Source: Sediminibacterium sp. (GTDB lineage Bacteria > Bacteroidota > Bacteroidia > B-17B0 > Aurantibacillaceae). From it: a stretch of 64,000 nucleotides of DNA. Location of the stretch: NCBI GenBank assembly GCA_030054095.1, contig JASGCO010000015.1, positions 29,483 to 93,482 on the forward strand. Reading direction: 5' to 3'. Of the stretch, positions 16,561 through 25,186 are shown piece after piece; the stretch's first letter is position 1, and every line of letters begins with the position of its first letter. A program made the translations under genes and the position numbers. The notes under the pieces were generated by a model. The model was not told where the DNA came from, did not search any database, and saw nothing but the letters and a program-made list of their open reading frames with translations.

Positions 16561-17009
16561 AAAAGACAATTCGCGTAACGTTTATCGTCTTACGCTTAGC
16601 TTTAGGGTCGCTTATGGTTTGGGGCGGCATGGGAAAATTTACCGGTAGCAAGCCTCCTGCCGATCAGATGCTTACATTATCTCAGGAGAAGAAAGCGGCA
16701 TTACTAGGCGACCCGGATGCGTTAAAAATCCGGAATTATATTTTTGGAATGAAGCAAAGTGGTTTTGCATGGGAGCTACTGGGTGTGGCAGAAATGGCCG
16801 GAGGACTCTTGTTAATCTCGCAGATTTTTTCATTTCTGGGAGCCTTGATGCTATTGCCGGTAACCATACATATTTTCTTATTTCACCTTGTGCTTGAACC
16901 ACACGAGCCGGGCGAAGTTATTCTGGCGGTTTTATACCTGATTGTTAATCTCGCATTGATTGTTAAGGAATACCGATTATTTAAACCCTTGATAAAACTG
17001 AATGTATGA
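16551..17009 (+). CDS. DoxX-like membrane protein
   Basis: Four-helix inner-membrane protein of 152 residues with the DoxX opening RLALGSLMVWGGMGKF and glycine-rich helices. Its biochemical role is unclear; DoxX relatives are linked to redox and sulfur metabolism. The start overlaps the receptor stop (ATG at 16551, alternative ATG at 16557 in ATGA), and its stop overlaps the HmuY lipoprotein start. A histidine-rich helix end (VTIHIFLFHLVLEPHEPGE) could suit heme or metal contact, which is speculation. Confidence 0.78.
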   Translation: MEMKKTIRVTFIVLRLALGSLMVWGGMGKFTGSKPPADQMLTLSQEKKAALLGDPDALKIRNYIFGMKQSGFAWELLGVAEMAGGLLLISQIFSFLGALMLLPVTIHIFLFHLVLEPHEPGEVILAVLYLIVNLALIVKEYRLFKPLIKLNV

Positions 17010-17977
17010 GATGGTTTTGTTTGTTAGTGCCGATTATCGTGCTTATTGTTTCCGGATGCGAAAAAAGGGAAATACCTGTGCCTCCTTTTAACAGGGGAGA
17101 TATTATTACAGCATCTGTGGAGATGATGCCCGATTACCGTCAGCAGATCTGGTACAGTCTGAATGCTAATAAAGTAATAAGTGTAAACACCAAGGAAGAT
17201 TGGGATCTGGCATTCGATTGCCGCTCAGGAAGCGGTTCTGTTTATATAAATACCGCCAAGGTAATGCGGGCTTACCGTACGGGGAAGCAATCACTCCGTG
17301 AAGTAACTGATACAAGCGGGCTTGGGGCAAATGGTAAAGCCGATGCCCCCAGTGGTAATCCGGACAGTATCGTGATTAAGGATTGGCAGACGCAACCGTC
17401 AGTATATATTTTGAACATGGGCTACACGCTTACCAACCAGCCGGCAGGGTATTATAAATTGAAACTAATTTCGGTAAATGGTGATAAGTGCTTTATTGAA
17501 TATGGAAAAGTGTTTGATACGCTTGTTCATACTGCTGAAATTACCATGCAGAAAGGGTATAGTCGTGTTATGTATTCGTTGCTTAAAGGGCAGCAGGTAG
17601 CTATAGAGCCTAAGCAAGCCGATTACGATTTGTGTTTTACCCAGTACACGCACCATTTCGCCAATCCTTTCCAGTACTATCAGGTAACGGGCGTGCTTAC
17701 CAACAATTATAAAACACGGGTAGCACCATGTAATGGTAAATCGTTTACGCAGGTAACCGCGGCAGATACAGGACGTGTTGTGTTTACCAGTCGCCAGAAT
17801 GCCATTGGTTTCGATTGGAAAACTTTTGATCTGAATACCAATCAGTTTACGGTGGATGCGTCAAAAGTTTATATTGTACAGGATAGTAGAGGGTTTTATT
17901 ATAAACTGCATTTTATAGATTTTTATAACCCATTTGGGATAAAAGGTTGCCCAAAATTTGAGTTTAAGAAGCTATGA
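17006..17977 (+). CDS. HmuY-family heme-binding-type lipoprotein
   Basis: A 323-residue exported lipoprotein with lipobox VSGC at residues 16-19. It shares the HmuY hallmarks with the first gene of the operon: QQIWYSLNANK...DWDLAFDCRSGSGSVYINT near the start and IGFDWKTFDLNTNQFTVDASKVY near the end. Unlike that paralogue it has no T9SS sorting domain and should remain anchored to the outer membrane, close to the receptor. It is the last gene of the operon and converges on the PAS phosphatase 35 bp away. Confidence 0.83.
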   Translation: MRWFCLLVPIIVLIVSGCEKREIPVPPFNRGDIITASVEMMPDYRQQIWYSLNANKVISVNTKEDWDLAFDCRSGSGSVYINTAKVMRAYRTGKQSLREVTDTSGLGANGKADAPSGNPDSIVIKDWQTQPSVYILNMGYTLTNQPAGYYKLKLISVNGDKCFIEYGKVFDTLVHTAEITMQKGYSRVMYSLLKGQQVAIEPKQADYDLCFTQYTHHFANPFQYYQVTGVLTNNYKTRVAPCNGKSFTQVTAADTGRVVFTSRQNAIGFDWKTFDLNTNQFTVDASKVYIVQDSRGFYYKLHFIDFYNPFGIKGCPKFEFKKL

Positions 17978-18012
17978 TGCAAACGTAGTATTGCCAGATA
18001 AATCTGTTTGTA

Positions 18013-19326
18013 TTAATCTATTTTAATCCCAATCACCAACACATCATCCACCTGTTCCAGATGTCCTTTCCATGCCTGAAAAGCCGTTTCTATTTGTTTA
18101 TGTTGTTCTTTCATGGAAAGCGAACCTATGCTTATAAATAATTCTTTCATGCGTTTGTACATGAATTTTTTGCCTTTGTCGCCGCCGAACTGATCGGCAT
18201 AGCCATCTGTAAATAAATATACACAGTCTCTGGTTTGCAGATCAAATGATTTGTCGGTAAAACTGGTATTCTGCTGTTCGGTAGAGGCGGTTATAGGAAA
18301 TTTATCGGCTTTTAATTCCGTTAGTTCGCCATTTCTTACAATAAATACGGGATTATTGGCGCCGGCGAAATGCAAACGTTTGGTCTGTTTTTCAATGGCA
18401 ATTAGTGCCACATCCATACCATCGCGTAACGAGGGTTCGTGTTCAGAGGCTTTATTGTTTAAGATTTTTTTGATTTCCGCATTGATAAAATTCAGCGCAT
18501 CCGCCGGAGAGTTTACTTTAGGGTGTGTTGAGGTTTGGGTGAGCAGATTGCTGCCAATAATGCTCATAAATGCCCCGGGAACACCATGTCCGGTACAATC
18601 TGCTGCGGCTACGCATAACAACTCGGTTGGGTTGCCGCCACTTTGGTTAGCGATCACACGGTCGAACCAGTAAAAATCGCCACTTACAATATCGCGTGGA
18701 TGAAAGAAAATAAATGCGTCGGTAAAAAGATTAAGAATCCCGTCTTTGTTTTGAAGAACGGAGCCCTGAATACGTTTGGCGTATAAAATAGAGTCAGTAA
18801 TGTCTTTGTTTTTTTCCTCAATGATTTTACTTTGTTCCTTTATTTCATTTTCCATTTTAAGGCGTTCCCTGATGTCGCGGGCGTAAATAACAATGGCCGG
18901 CCGACCGGCAAAAGGGGCCACCTTGGCGCTGCATTCTACCGGAAGTGTGTCGCCGGTTGCGGTAACAAAAGGAATATCTGTAAAAATCAATCCTTTTTTT
19001 TCCCATACATCGGCCACGCGTGCCGAGCTTTCGTTTAATAGTTCGGCGGGCTGAATGTCGAAAAGGGTGCGGGTGAGCAGTTCCGCTTTACTATACCCTA
19101 ACATATCCGCGGCAGAGGGATTGCATTGTAATATACTTCCGTTGGCAATGTCAATTACAAATAAGGCGTCATTGGCTTGTTCGATAATGCTTTCGTAATT
19201 GTTTTTGTCTTTTTCGAGCAGGTTTAAGTTATTGGCCAATAGTTTCTGTTTCAGGTACTGACCCCAGGCAACGATCAGACTCATGATGAAGAAACTGCTT
19301 AAAATAATGACGATAACGTATAACAT
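18013..19326 (-). CDS. Membrane PAS-domain SpoIIE-type Ser/Thr phosphatase
   Basis: Signalling protein of 437 residues: one N-terminal membrane helix (3-22), a PAS domain (about 45-160, with ALFVIDIANGSILQCNPSAADMLGYSKAEL), a short coiled coil, and a PP2C/SpoIIE domain (about 190-437). Metal-binding motifs are DIVSGDFYWF, AAADCTGHGVPGAFMS and YLFTDGYADQFGG. Such enzymes usually dephosphorylate an anti-anti-sigma factor (STAS protein); no kinase or STAS gene is nearby. It starts 12 bp after the membrane-redoxin gene, so the two are likely co-transcribed. The PAS domain may sense redox or a small ligand. Confidence 0.9.
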   Translation of the reverse strand: MLYVIVIILSSFFIMSLIVAWGQYLKQKLLANNLNLLEKDKNNYESIIEQANDALFVIDIANGSILQCNPSAADMLGYSKAELLTRTLFDIQPAELLNESSARVADVWEKKGLIFTDIPFVTATGDTLPVECSAKVAPFAGRPAIVIYARDIRERLKMENEIKEQSKIIEEKNKDITDSILYAKRIQGSVLQNKDGILNLFTDAFIFFHPRDIVSGDFYWFDRVIANQSGGNPTELLCVAAADCTGHGVPGAFMSIIGSNLLTQTSTHPKVNSPADALNFINAEIKKILNNKASEHEPSLRDGMDVALIAIEKQTKRLHFAGANNPVFIVRNGELTELKADKFPITASTEQQNTSFTDKSFDLQTRDCVYLFTDGYADQFGGDKGKKFMYKRMKELFISIGSLSMKEQHKQIETAFQAWKGHLEQVDDVLVIGIKID

Positions 19327-19337
19327 ACAGGCTTTTA

Positions 19338-20315
19338 TTACAGGTGTTCCAGTATCGGAAATATTTTTTCAGGGTTCAGAAATTCGCCCACTTTGTCGGG
19401 GCGCGAAACGTAACGTACTATGCCGTTTTTGTCCACCAGAAAGGAGGCAGGTAGCGGAATACCTTCTTCGTACTTATCAGCAAAGTCATTATCATATTCG
19501 TTGAGTTGCACACCGTATTCCATGGCAATACGTTGCCGTTCATCGGCCAGCACCTTAAACTCCAGTCCAAGTTTCATTACCATATCGCGGTTAACACCTA
19601 CCGGATCGGGGCCAATAGCCATACAGAAAATGTTTTTTTCTAAAAAACGGTGATTGTTTTTCATGTAGGTTCTCAGCATCATGTGGCAGGCCGGACACCA
19701 GTCGCCACGCACAAAAATCAGTAAAGTGTGTCGCTGCCCTCTAAAATCGGACAGAGTTACGGGCAACCCGTTTTGGTCAGGGAGGGTAAAGTCCGGTGCC
19801 TCTGTATTTAATTGCACTTTGTAACCACTTTGCACATGCGCCCCCAGTTGTTTCTGATCTTTGTAAATACCCCAAGCAAGAATCCCCTGAAACGCAATCA
19901 GAATACCCGGAAACAGCCAGGCCTTAAAATCATGATCCTGAAAAAGGTTTCCGCTTAGATACAAGCCAAGTGCCGTAAAAAGTAATACAGGTTCCAGCCA
20001 TTTGCCGCCGGTTAGGGTAAACGTTCCTAAAAAAATAATCCGTAGTAAAGCTCCTGAAACCGAAACCAACAGAGCCAGAGTGATAAACGGAAAATGCTGA
20101 AAAGGGTAATCAATAGAAAAACCTATGGTTAGCGCGGTAAAGAAAGCCGCCAGGAACTGGTAACGTGATGTGTAGGTAGATACTTCTTTCATGGCCATAA
20201 AGTAGCCGGCCATTGCGTAAATAAACCCCAGCCAGGGGAGTACCGACCACAGGAGTGCTAAAGCCGTTAAGCCACAAACAACGCCTAAAAGTGTGTAAAC
20301 GTGCAGGATGCGCAT
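19338..20315 (-). CDS. Membrane protein fused to a peroxiredoxin/TlpA-like thioredoxin domain
   Basis: A 325-residue protein. Residues 1-165 form five or six hydrophobic helices of unknown type. Residues 178-325 are an AhpC/TSA-thioredoxin domain beginning PDFTLPDQNGLPVTLSDFRGQ, with the active site W206-C-P-A-C210 and a conserved cis-proline region (GIPLPASFLVDKNGIVRY). The CxxC spacing suits a thiol reductase as well as a peroxiredoxin. Which side of the membrane the domain faces is not certain from the sequence. It shares an operon with the PAS-SpoIIE phosphatase, which hints at a redox-linked signal. Confidence 0.82.
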   Translation of the reverse strand: MRILHVYTLLGVVCGLTALALLWSVLPWLGFIYAMAGYFMAMKEVSTYTSRYQFLAAFFTALTIGFSIDYPFQHFPFITLALLVSVSGALLRIIFLGTFTLTGGKWLEPVLLFTALGLYLSGNLFQDHDFKAWLFPGILIAFQGILAWGIYKDQKQLGAHVQSGYKVQLNTEAPDFTLPDQNGLPVTLSDFRGQRHTLLIFVRGDWCPACHMMLRTYMKNNHRFLEKNIFCMAIGPDPVGVNRDMVMKLGLEFKVLADERQRIAMEYGVQLNEYDNDFADKYEEGIPLPASFLVDKNGIVRYVSRPDKVGEFLNPEKIFPILEHL

Positions 20316-20430
20316 GCGAGTGTAAATTAATGAATATTATTTAGTTAGGCAAAAAGGAACGTTTTGTTTCATAAAATTTCAAGTTTATTTCTGATACTTT
20401 AACTACGAATTTAAATGGGGCTTTGGTTTT

Positions 20431-20595
20431 AGAGCCTGTTTAAATTTTATCTGATTTCTTTGTTATGCATCTTTTTGGCTCATTCTTCGTTGGATTTTTC
20501 GACATAGTTAGCCCCAACTATGACTACAAAATCCGCCTCAACTGAGCCCAAAATCTGCTATAACAAATTCATGATATAAATTTTAAACAGGCTCT
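20431..20595. mobile_element. MITE-like palindromic element (intergenic 20316-20667)
   Basis: A 165-bp element whose ends are AGAGCCTGTTTAAATTTTAT and the complement of AGAGCCTGTTTAAAATTTAT. The whole element is an imperfect palindrome: both arms also share TTTGTTAT, GGCTCA, GGATTTT and CATAGTT in the same order, with the centre at about 20513. It has no coding capacity. This is the structure of a hairpin-forming MITE. The GAGCCTGTTTAAA terminus resembles ends of insertion-sequence relics in Bacteroidota, from memory. The left part of this gap (20316-20430) shows nothing else. Confidence 0.8.
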
Positions 20596-20615
20596 TATTT
20601 TTTTTAAAAATTACC

Positions 20616-20623
20616 TACCTTTA
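20616..20623 (+). promoter_or_regulatory. Probable -7 element for aconitase
   Basis: TACCTTTA matches TAnnTTTG in 7 of 8 positions, 44 bp before the acn start. The -33 region falls on the right end of the MITE (about 20593-20597), which supplies only a T-rich stretch. Confidence 0.4.
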
Positions 20624-20667
20624 AAGTCTATTCAAAAACAGTTTGATTTTTTTAAAAATAAAGTATC

Positions 20668-22935
20668 ATGGCATTTGACATTGAAATGATTAAAAAGGTG
20701 TACGAACGTATGCCTTCGCACGTGGAAGCAGCCCGCAAAGCGTTGAATCGTCCGCTTACTCTGGCGGAAAAAATTCTGTATTCGCATCTGGATGCGGAAA
20801 CGGCGCTGAAAGATTACCCGCGTGGTTCTTCGTATGTGGATTTTAATCCAGATCGTGTGGCTATGCAGGATGCTACGGCGCAGATGGCCTTGTTACAATT
20901 TATGCAGGCTGGCCGTCCTAAGGTTGCGGTTCCGTCTTCGGTACATTGCGATCACCTGATTCAGGCAAAGGCAGGCGCAAAAACGGATTTGGAAAGAGCA
21001 AAAACGGAAAGTGAAGAGGTATTTAATTTCCTGGCCTCTGTTTCTAATAAATATGGTATTGGTTTTTGGAAACCAGGCGCGGGCATTATTCATCAGATTG
21101 TTTTAGAAAATTACGCGTTTCCGGGCGGGATGATGATTGGTACCGATAGCCATACCGTAAATGCCGGTGGTTTGGGAATGATTGCGATTGGTGTAGGTGG
21201 AGCGGATGCCTGTGACGTAATGGCTGGTTTACCGTGGGAATTAAAAATGCCAAAATTAATTGGTGTTAAATTGACCGGGAAACTAAATGGCTGGGCCAGT
21301 GCAAAGGATGTTATTTTAAAAGTGGCCGGTATTTTAACCGTAAAAGGGGGTACCGATAAAATTATTGAATATTTTGGTGAAGGTGCGCAAAGCCTGAGCT
21401 GTACCGGTAAAGGAACCATTTGTAACATGGGTGCTGAAGTGGGTGCTACTACTTCCACATTCGGATACGATGAAAGTATGAGCCGTTACCTGAAAGCTAC
21501 CGGTCGTGCCGATGTGGCTGCTTTGGCCGATGGCATTAAGGAGCATCTAACAGGTGATGCCGATGTGTATGCCAATCCTTCTAAGTATTTCGATGAGGTA
21601 ATCGAGATTAACCTGTCGGAACTGGAGCCGCATGTAAACGGACCATTTACTCCGGATTTAGCGACGCCTATTTCAAAATTAAAAGCGGAAGCGGAGAAGA
21701 ATGGCTGGCCAATGAAAGTAGAGGCTGGTTTAATTGGTAGTTGTACCAATTCAAGCTACGAGGATATTGCGCGCGCGGTTTCTCTGGCGCGTCAGGTATC
21801 GGCAAAAGGACTTAAAGCGAAAGCGGAGTTTATGATTAACCCGGGTTCTGAGCAAATTCGTTATACTATTGAGCGCGATGGTTTCCTGAAAGTATTTGAT
21901 GAAGTGGGCGCTACTGTATTTACAAATGCTTGTGGGCCTTGTATTGGTATGTGGGATCGTGTAGGCGCGGAAAAGAAAGAGAAAAACACCATTGTGCATT
22001 CGTTTAACCGGAACTTTGCTAAACGTGCCGATGGCAATCCTAATACTTACGCGTTTGTAACCAGTCCGGAATTAGTAACCGCTCTGGCTATTGCCGGAAC
22101 CCTGGCGTTTAATCCGGTTACAGATACGCTTACTAATGAAAAAGGCGAGCAGGTTAAACTGGATCCACCAACTGGTGATGAGTTGCCAAGTAAAGGATTT
22201 GCGGTGGAGGATGCCGGTTATCAGGCTCCTGCTCTGGATGGCAGTAGTGTAAAAGTGTTGGTAGAACCTACCAGCAAGCGTTTACAGTTACTGGATCCGT
22301 TCGCAGCCTGGGAAGGTGTTGATCTGAAAGGATTGAAATTATTAATTAAAGCCAAAGGAAAATGTACTACCGATCATATCAGTATGGCGGGTCCCTGGTT
22401 AAAATTCCGCGGGCACTTAGATAATATTTCAGATAACATGTTGATTGGCGCGGTGAACGCGTTTAATGAGAAAACTGATTCGGTTAAAAATCAACTGAAT
22501 GGTGATTATGAGAGTGTGCCAAAAGTACAGCGGCAGTATAAAGCGCAAGGTATTGGCAGTATTGTGGTAGGTGATGAAAACTACGGTGAAGGGTCATCAC
22601 GTGAGCACGCGGCTATGGAACCCCGCCATTTAGGGGTACGCGCGGTATTGGTAAAATCGTTTGCCCGTATTCACGAAACCAACCTGAAAAAACAAGGGAT
22701 GCTGGCTTTAACGTTTGCCAATCCGGCAGATTATGATAAGATTCAGGAAGATGATGTAATTGATATTGCTGGTTTAACATCGTTTGCACCGGGTGTGCCG
22801 TTAACTTTAACGCTGCATCATGCCGATGGTACATCGGATGCGTTTAGTGTGAACCATAGCTATAACGCTCAGCAAATTGAGTGGTTTAAAGCTGGTGGCG
22901 CGCTGAATATTATTAGAGCCAATGTAAAGGCGTAA
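20668..22935 (+). CDS. acn: Aconitate hydratase, mitochondrial/AcnA-like type
   Basis: Cytoplasmic [4Fe-4S] enzyme of 755 residues interconverting citrate and isocitrate in the TCA cycle. Cluster ligands are C359 (GSCTNSSY), C422 and C425 (TNACGPCIG). The substrate-binding [21 protein letters not shown] and the swivel domain with [22 protein letters not shown] are present. Length and order match the mitochondrial-type aconitase of Bacteroidota rather than AcnB. It is followed by a strong terminator and is probably monocistronic. Confidence 0.97.
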   Translation: MAFDIEMIKKVYERMPSHVEAARKALNRPLTLAEKILYSHLDAETALKDYPRGSSYVDFNPDRVAMQDATAQMALLQFMQAGRPKVAVPSSVHCDHLIQAKAGAKTDLERAKTESEEVFNFLASVSNKYGIGFWKPGAGIIHQIVLENYAFPGGMMIGTDSHTVNAGGLGMIAIGVGGADACDVMAGLPWELKMPKLIGVKLTGKLNGWASAKDVILKVAGILTVKGGTDKIIEYFGEGAQSLSCTGKGTICNMGAEVGATTSTFGYDESMSRYLKATGRADVAALADGIKEHLTGDADVYANPSKYFDEVIEINLSELEPHVNGPFTPDLATPISKLKAEAEKNGWPMKVEAGLIGSCTNSSYEDIARAVSLARQVSAKGLKAKAEFMINPGSEQIRYTIERDGFLKVFDEVGATVFTNACGPCIGMWDRVGAEKKEKNTIVHSFNRNFAKRADGNPNTYAFVTSPELVTALAIAGTLAFNPVTDTLTNEKGEQVKLDPPTGDELPSKGFAVEDAGYQAPALDGSSVKVLVEPTSKRLQLLDPFAAWEGVDLKGLKLLIKAKGKCTTDHISMAGPWLKFRGHLDNISDNMLIGAVNAFNEKTDSVKNQLNGDYESVPKVQRQYKAQGIGSIVVGDENYGEGSSREHAAMEPRHLGVRAVLVKSFARIHETNLKKQGMLALTFANPADYDKIQEDDVIDIAGLTSFAPGVPLTLTLHHADGTSDAFSVNHSYNAQQIEWFKAGGALNIIRANVKA

Positions 22936-22959
22936 AAGTTATTTCTTAATATGTAATGT

Positions 22960-22990
22960 AAACCCGGATCGTAAACATCCGGGTTTTTTT
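22960..22990 (+). terminator. Rho-independent terminator after acn
   Basis: Stem AACCCGGAT / ATCCGGGTT with a short loop, followed by a T-run, 24 bp after the stop codon. Confidence 0.85.
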
Positions 22991-23061
22991 GCGTTTAGTT
23001 GTGAATGAAGTTTGTTAGCGTAACAGAACTATTGCCTATAAAGATCTCTTCGTGTTAATTG

Positions 23062-23225
23062 GCCGAGCGGTTGGAGTGGCAGCCTTGCGTGGGACTTTGT
23101 GTGATTTTGCGCGAGCGAGGAAGCGACCAAAGGAAGCTACCGGAGCCGCTGCAAAAGCCACAAAGGCCCCGCAAGCTATAACGGAAAACGCGGTTTTTAG
23201 CGGAGGTAGCGGGACGGAAAAACGG
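23062..23225 (+). repeat. Diverged relative of the dispersed repeat, copy C (intergenic 22936-23265)
   Basis: GC-rich block in the gap between convergent acn and the membrane protein gene. GGCAGCCTTGCGTGGGACTT matches copy A's GGCAGCCCTGCGCGGCACTT with three differences, and GGCCCCGCAAGCT matches GCCCCCGCAGGCT at a similar offset; between them similarity is weak. It may be a distant family member with the same layout: GGCAGCC head, GCGC middle, CCCCGCA-GCT tail. It reads in the direction of acn, about 125 bp past its stop and beyond the terminator. Open frames on both strands here are not called. Confidence 0.5.
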
Positions 23226-23265
23226 CCCCTGATTTTGAAACTAGCGGCAGGAATTAAGTAAACGA

Positions 23266-24906
23266 CTAATAATTCAAACGGATAATGTGGCAAGGTTCTG
23301 TAGTTCCTTCGGTGTGAACAAGGGTTAGCTTTTGCGGGTATTTGTTAAGAATGGGGCGCACAATATCGTGCATGGTGCCAATAATTTGCCCGTTACTTAT
23401 TTTCGGATTTAACCGCAATTGCGCCAAAAGAATATGAGTGACCTTGTTTTTTTGAAGGAAGGCCAGCGCGCTGTCAGGGTTTGCTTCGTTGGTAAGTGAA
23501 TCGCGTTTAATAACACTATAGACCGGGAAGAACTTTTTTCCGCCGGAGTAAACAAAACTCATGGGTGCTTTACGACTGGCTACGAGAGCAGTAGATGGCA
23601 GGCTATCATTACACCAGCGGCTACCTTTTAAAAAATTAACCCAGTCGGGGGTAAAGCCGGCAAATACGTTTCCTTTAAGGTGTTGTTTAGCAATGGGGTA
23701 ATGTGTTTGCGTTCGGGTATAGGTAGATTTAATAAGGGAACCACAACTAATGACCAGTATAATGATGTATGCCGGTTGAACAAATGGATAGTTTAAACTG
23801 ATGGTATAGAGGGTATAAAAAAAAGCGATTAACAGTACAGGCATTCCGATTAAGATGATGCGGGGCTGTTCCCATCTGGTTTGCAGGATGACAAAAGAGA
23901 AAAGGAGAATAAGTATGGTGTATATAAAACTGAATCCGTAGAATACATTTTTATTTTTGATGAACAGATAACCGCCAAATCCTATCAGGGCAATGATGAT
24001 AAAAATAGAGAATGGTTTTATGGCGGGTGCATCCTCTCTCAGGAATCCCATAATCTGAGGGGCACACTTACCAAGATACAGTTGTGTGTTTACTACAAAA
24101 CGACCCAGGTAGCCTGAAAAATCTTCAGCCCCTTTGGTGGCATCGTAGTAATCTTTACGCATAAATAAATGAATCTGTCCACTGAACTGATTTTTGCCTT
24201 CCCAGATGCTATGGATCAGTAATTCGTATAGTCCCCGGAATATACTAAAGGATATGAGTCCCCATGCCGCGTTTTTCCATTGCTTTTTTAAAAGGAAGAT
24301 AAGTATGAATGCAGGAAGTGCCAGGATGGCAATGTTTTTTGTAATACTGATGAGTACCATTAATATGCCGGCAATTGCCCAGTAACCGGCTTTCTTTTTA
24401 AAAGGTGTATCCGCCGGGATGCTTGAAAATACGGATACGAAATAGAAAAGAAGTGACTGCATAAAAAGATAAAATGCTTCTGTAAATGTCATACTGGCGT
24501 AGTACAGGAGCAAATGATTGACTGATAGGAAAAGGGTAACAGGTATTAAAACGCTGTAGGAGATGTTGTGCTCAAATGCTTTCCAGAAGAGGAGAACGGA
24601 AAAGGTATAGAGTAAAACATTTATGATTTTAAAGAGGAGAATTTTGAAACCGAACCCCTTGCACAGGAGTGCCAGAAACATTGGGTAAAGCGGGGCATTG
24701 AAGGTGTATTGGTAATGCGGAAACTCATGTACGTATTTCCATGCGGCTTCCACATAGGCTGAATCGTCGTTGGCATCGCTAAAACCGGCATTGAAATTGG
24801 CTAAGGCCAGTAGTAAGGTGATTAGTGGGAAGGCGAAGAGTAGTTTTTTACGGTGTTTCAGGGCATAGGTTTCCAGCCTGACAAATAGTGTCAACGAAGA
24901 GGACAT
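23266..24906 (-). CDS. Polytopic membrane protein, GT-C glycosyltransferase-like
   Basis: A 546-residue inner-membrane protein with about ten helices, followed by a periplasmic C-terminal domain (about 440-546). The first loop carries an acidic pair and conserved region, DANDDSAYVEAAW...FNAPLYPMFLALL, in the place where GT-C enzymes (ArnT/PMT/glycosyltransferase family 39) hold their catalytic Asp. A lipid-linked sugar transfer role is therefore plausible, with acceptor unknown. No lipopolysaccharide or O-antigen genes adjoin it; it stands alone between acn and a divergent heparinase-like gene. Confidence 0.75.
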   Translation of the reverse strand: MSSSLTLFVRLETYALKHRKKLLFAFPLITLLLALANFNAGFSDANDDSAYVEAAWKYVHEFPHYQYTFNAPLYPMFLALLCKGFGFKILLFKIINVLLYTFSVLLFWKAFEHNISYSVLIPVTLFLSVNHLLLYYASMTFTEAFYLFMQSLLFYFVSVFSSIPADTPFKKKAGYWAIAGILMVLISITKNIAILALPAFILIFLLKKQWKNAAWGLISFSIFRGLYELLIHSIWEGKNQFSGQIHLFMRKDYYDATKGAEDFSGYLGRFVVNTQLYLGKCAPQIMGFLREDAPAIKPFSIFIIIALIGFGGYLFIKNKNVFYGFSFIYTILILLFSFVILQTRWEQPRIILIGMPVLLIAFFYTLYTISLNYPFVQPAYIIILVISCGSLIKSTYTRTQTHYPIAKQHLKGNVFAGFTPDWVNFLKGSRWCNDSLPSTALVASRKAPMSFVYSGGKKFFPVYSVIKRDSLTNEANPDSALAFLQKNKVTHILLAQLRLNPKISNGQIIGTMHDIVRPILNKYPQKLTLVHTEGTTEPCHIIRLNY

Positions 24907-25056
24907 AGTAAAAGTTTAAATGATACATTACTGCCGTTGCCATTATGTGCTGTAACACGGATGATGTCATCAACTCCCAGAACGGAACGGAATGCTTGCT
25001 ATAGATAAGAGCCTTAGTTGGCCGGAATGTTGCCTGAAAACCTCACTTTTTTTAAA

Positions 25057-25080
25057 AAACAGGTTGTTTGACCTGGTTTT
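25057..25080. other. Hairpin in the gap 24907-25186
   Basis: CAGGT / ACCTG stem flanked by A and T runs, with loop TGTTTG, in the divergent region before the heparinase-like gene. It may be a leader hairpin; no clear TAnnTTTG promoter was found in this gap. Confidence 0.3.
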
Positions 25081-25186
25081 AGGTAATCAGCAACGTTCTG
25101 TTCGTCAAGTTTTTTCTGGCTTTAGCGTATAATGTAAAACCTGATCTGCAGATGTGTTATATTCCGGATAAATTAAAGAGGGTATT

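Noticed and set aside
23036..23293. Open frames on both strands in the acn to GT-C gap
   Set aside because: They mirror each other across repeat copy C and have low-complexity Ala/Lys content, so they are by-products of the GC-rich repeat.
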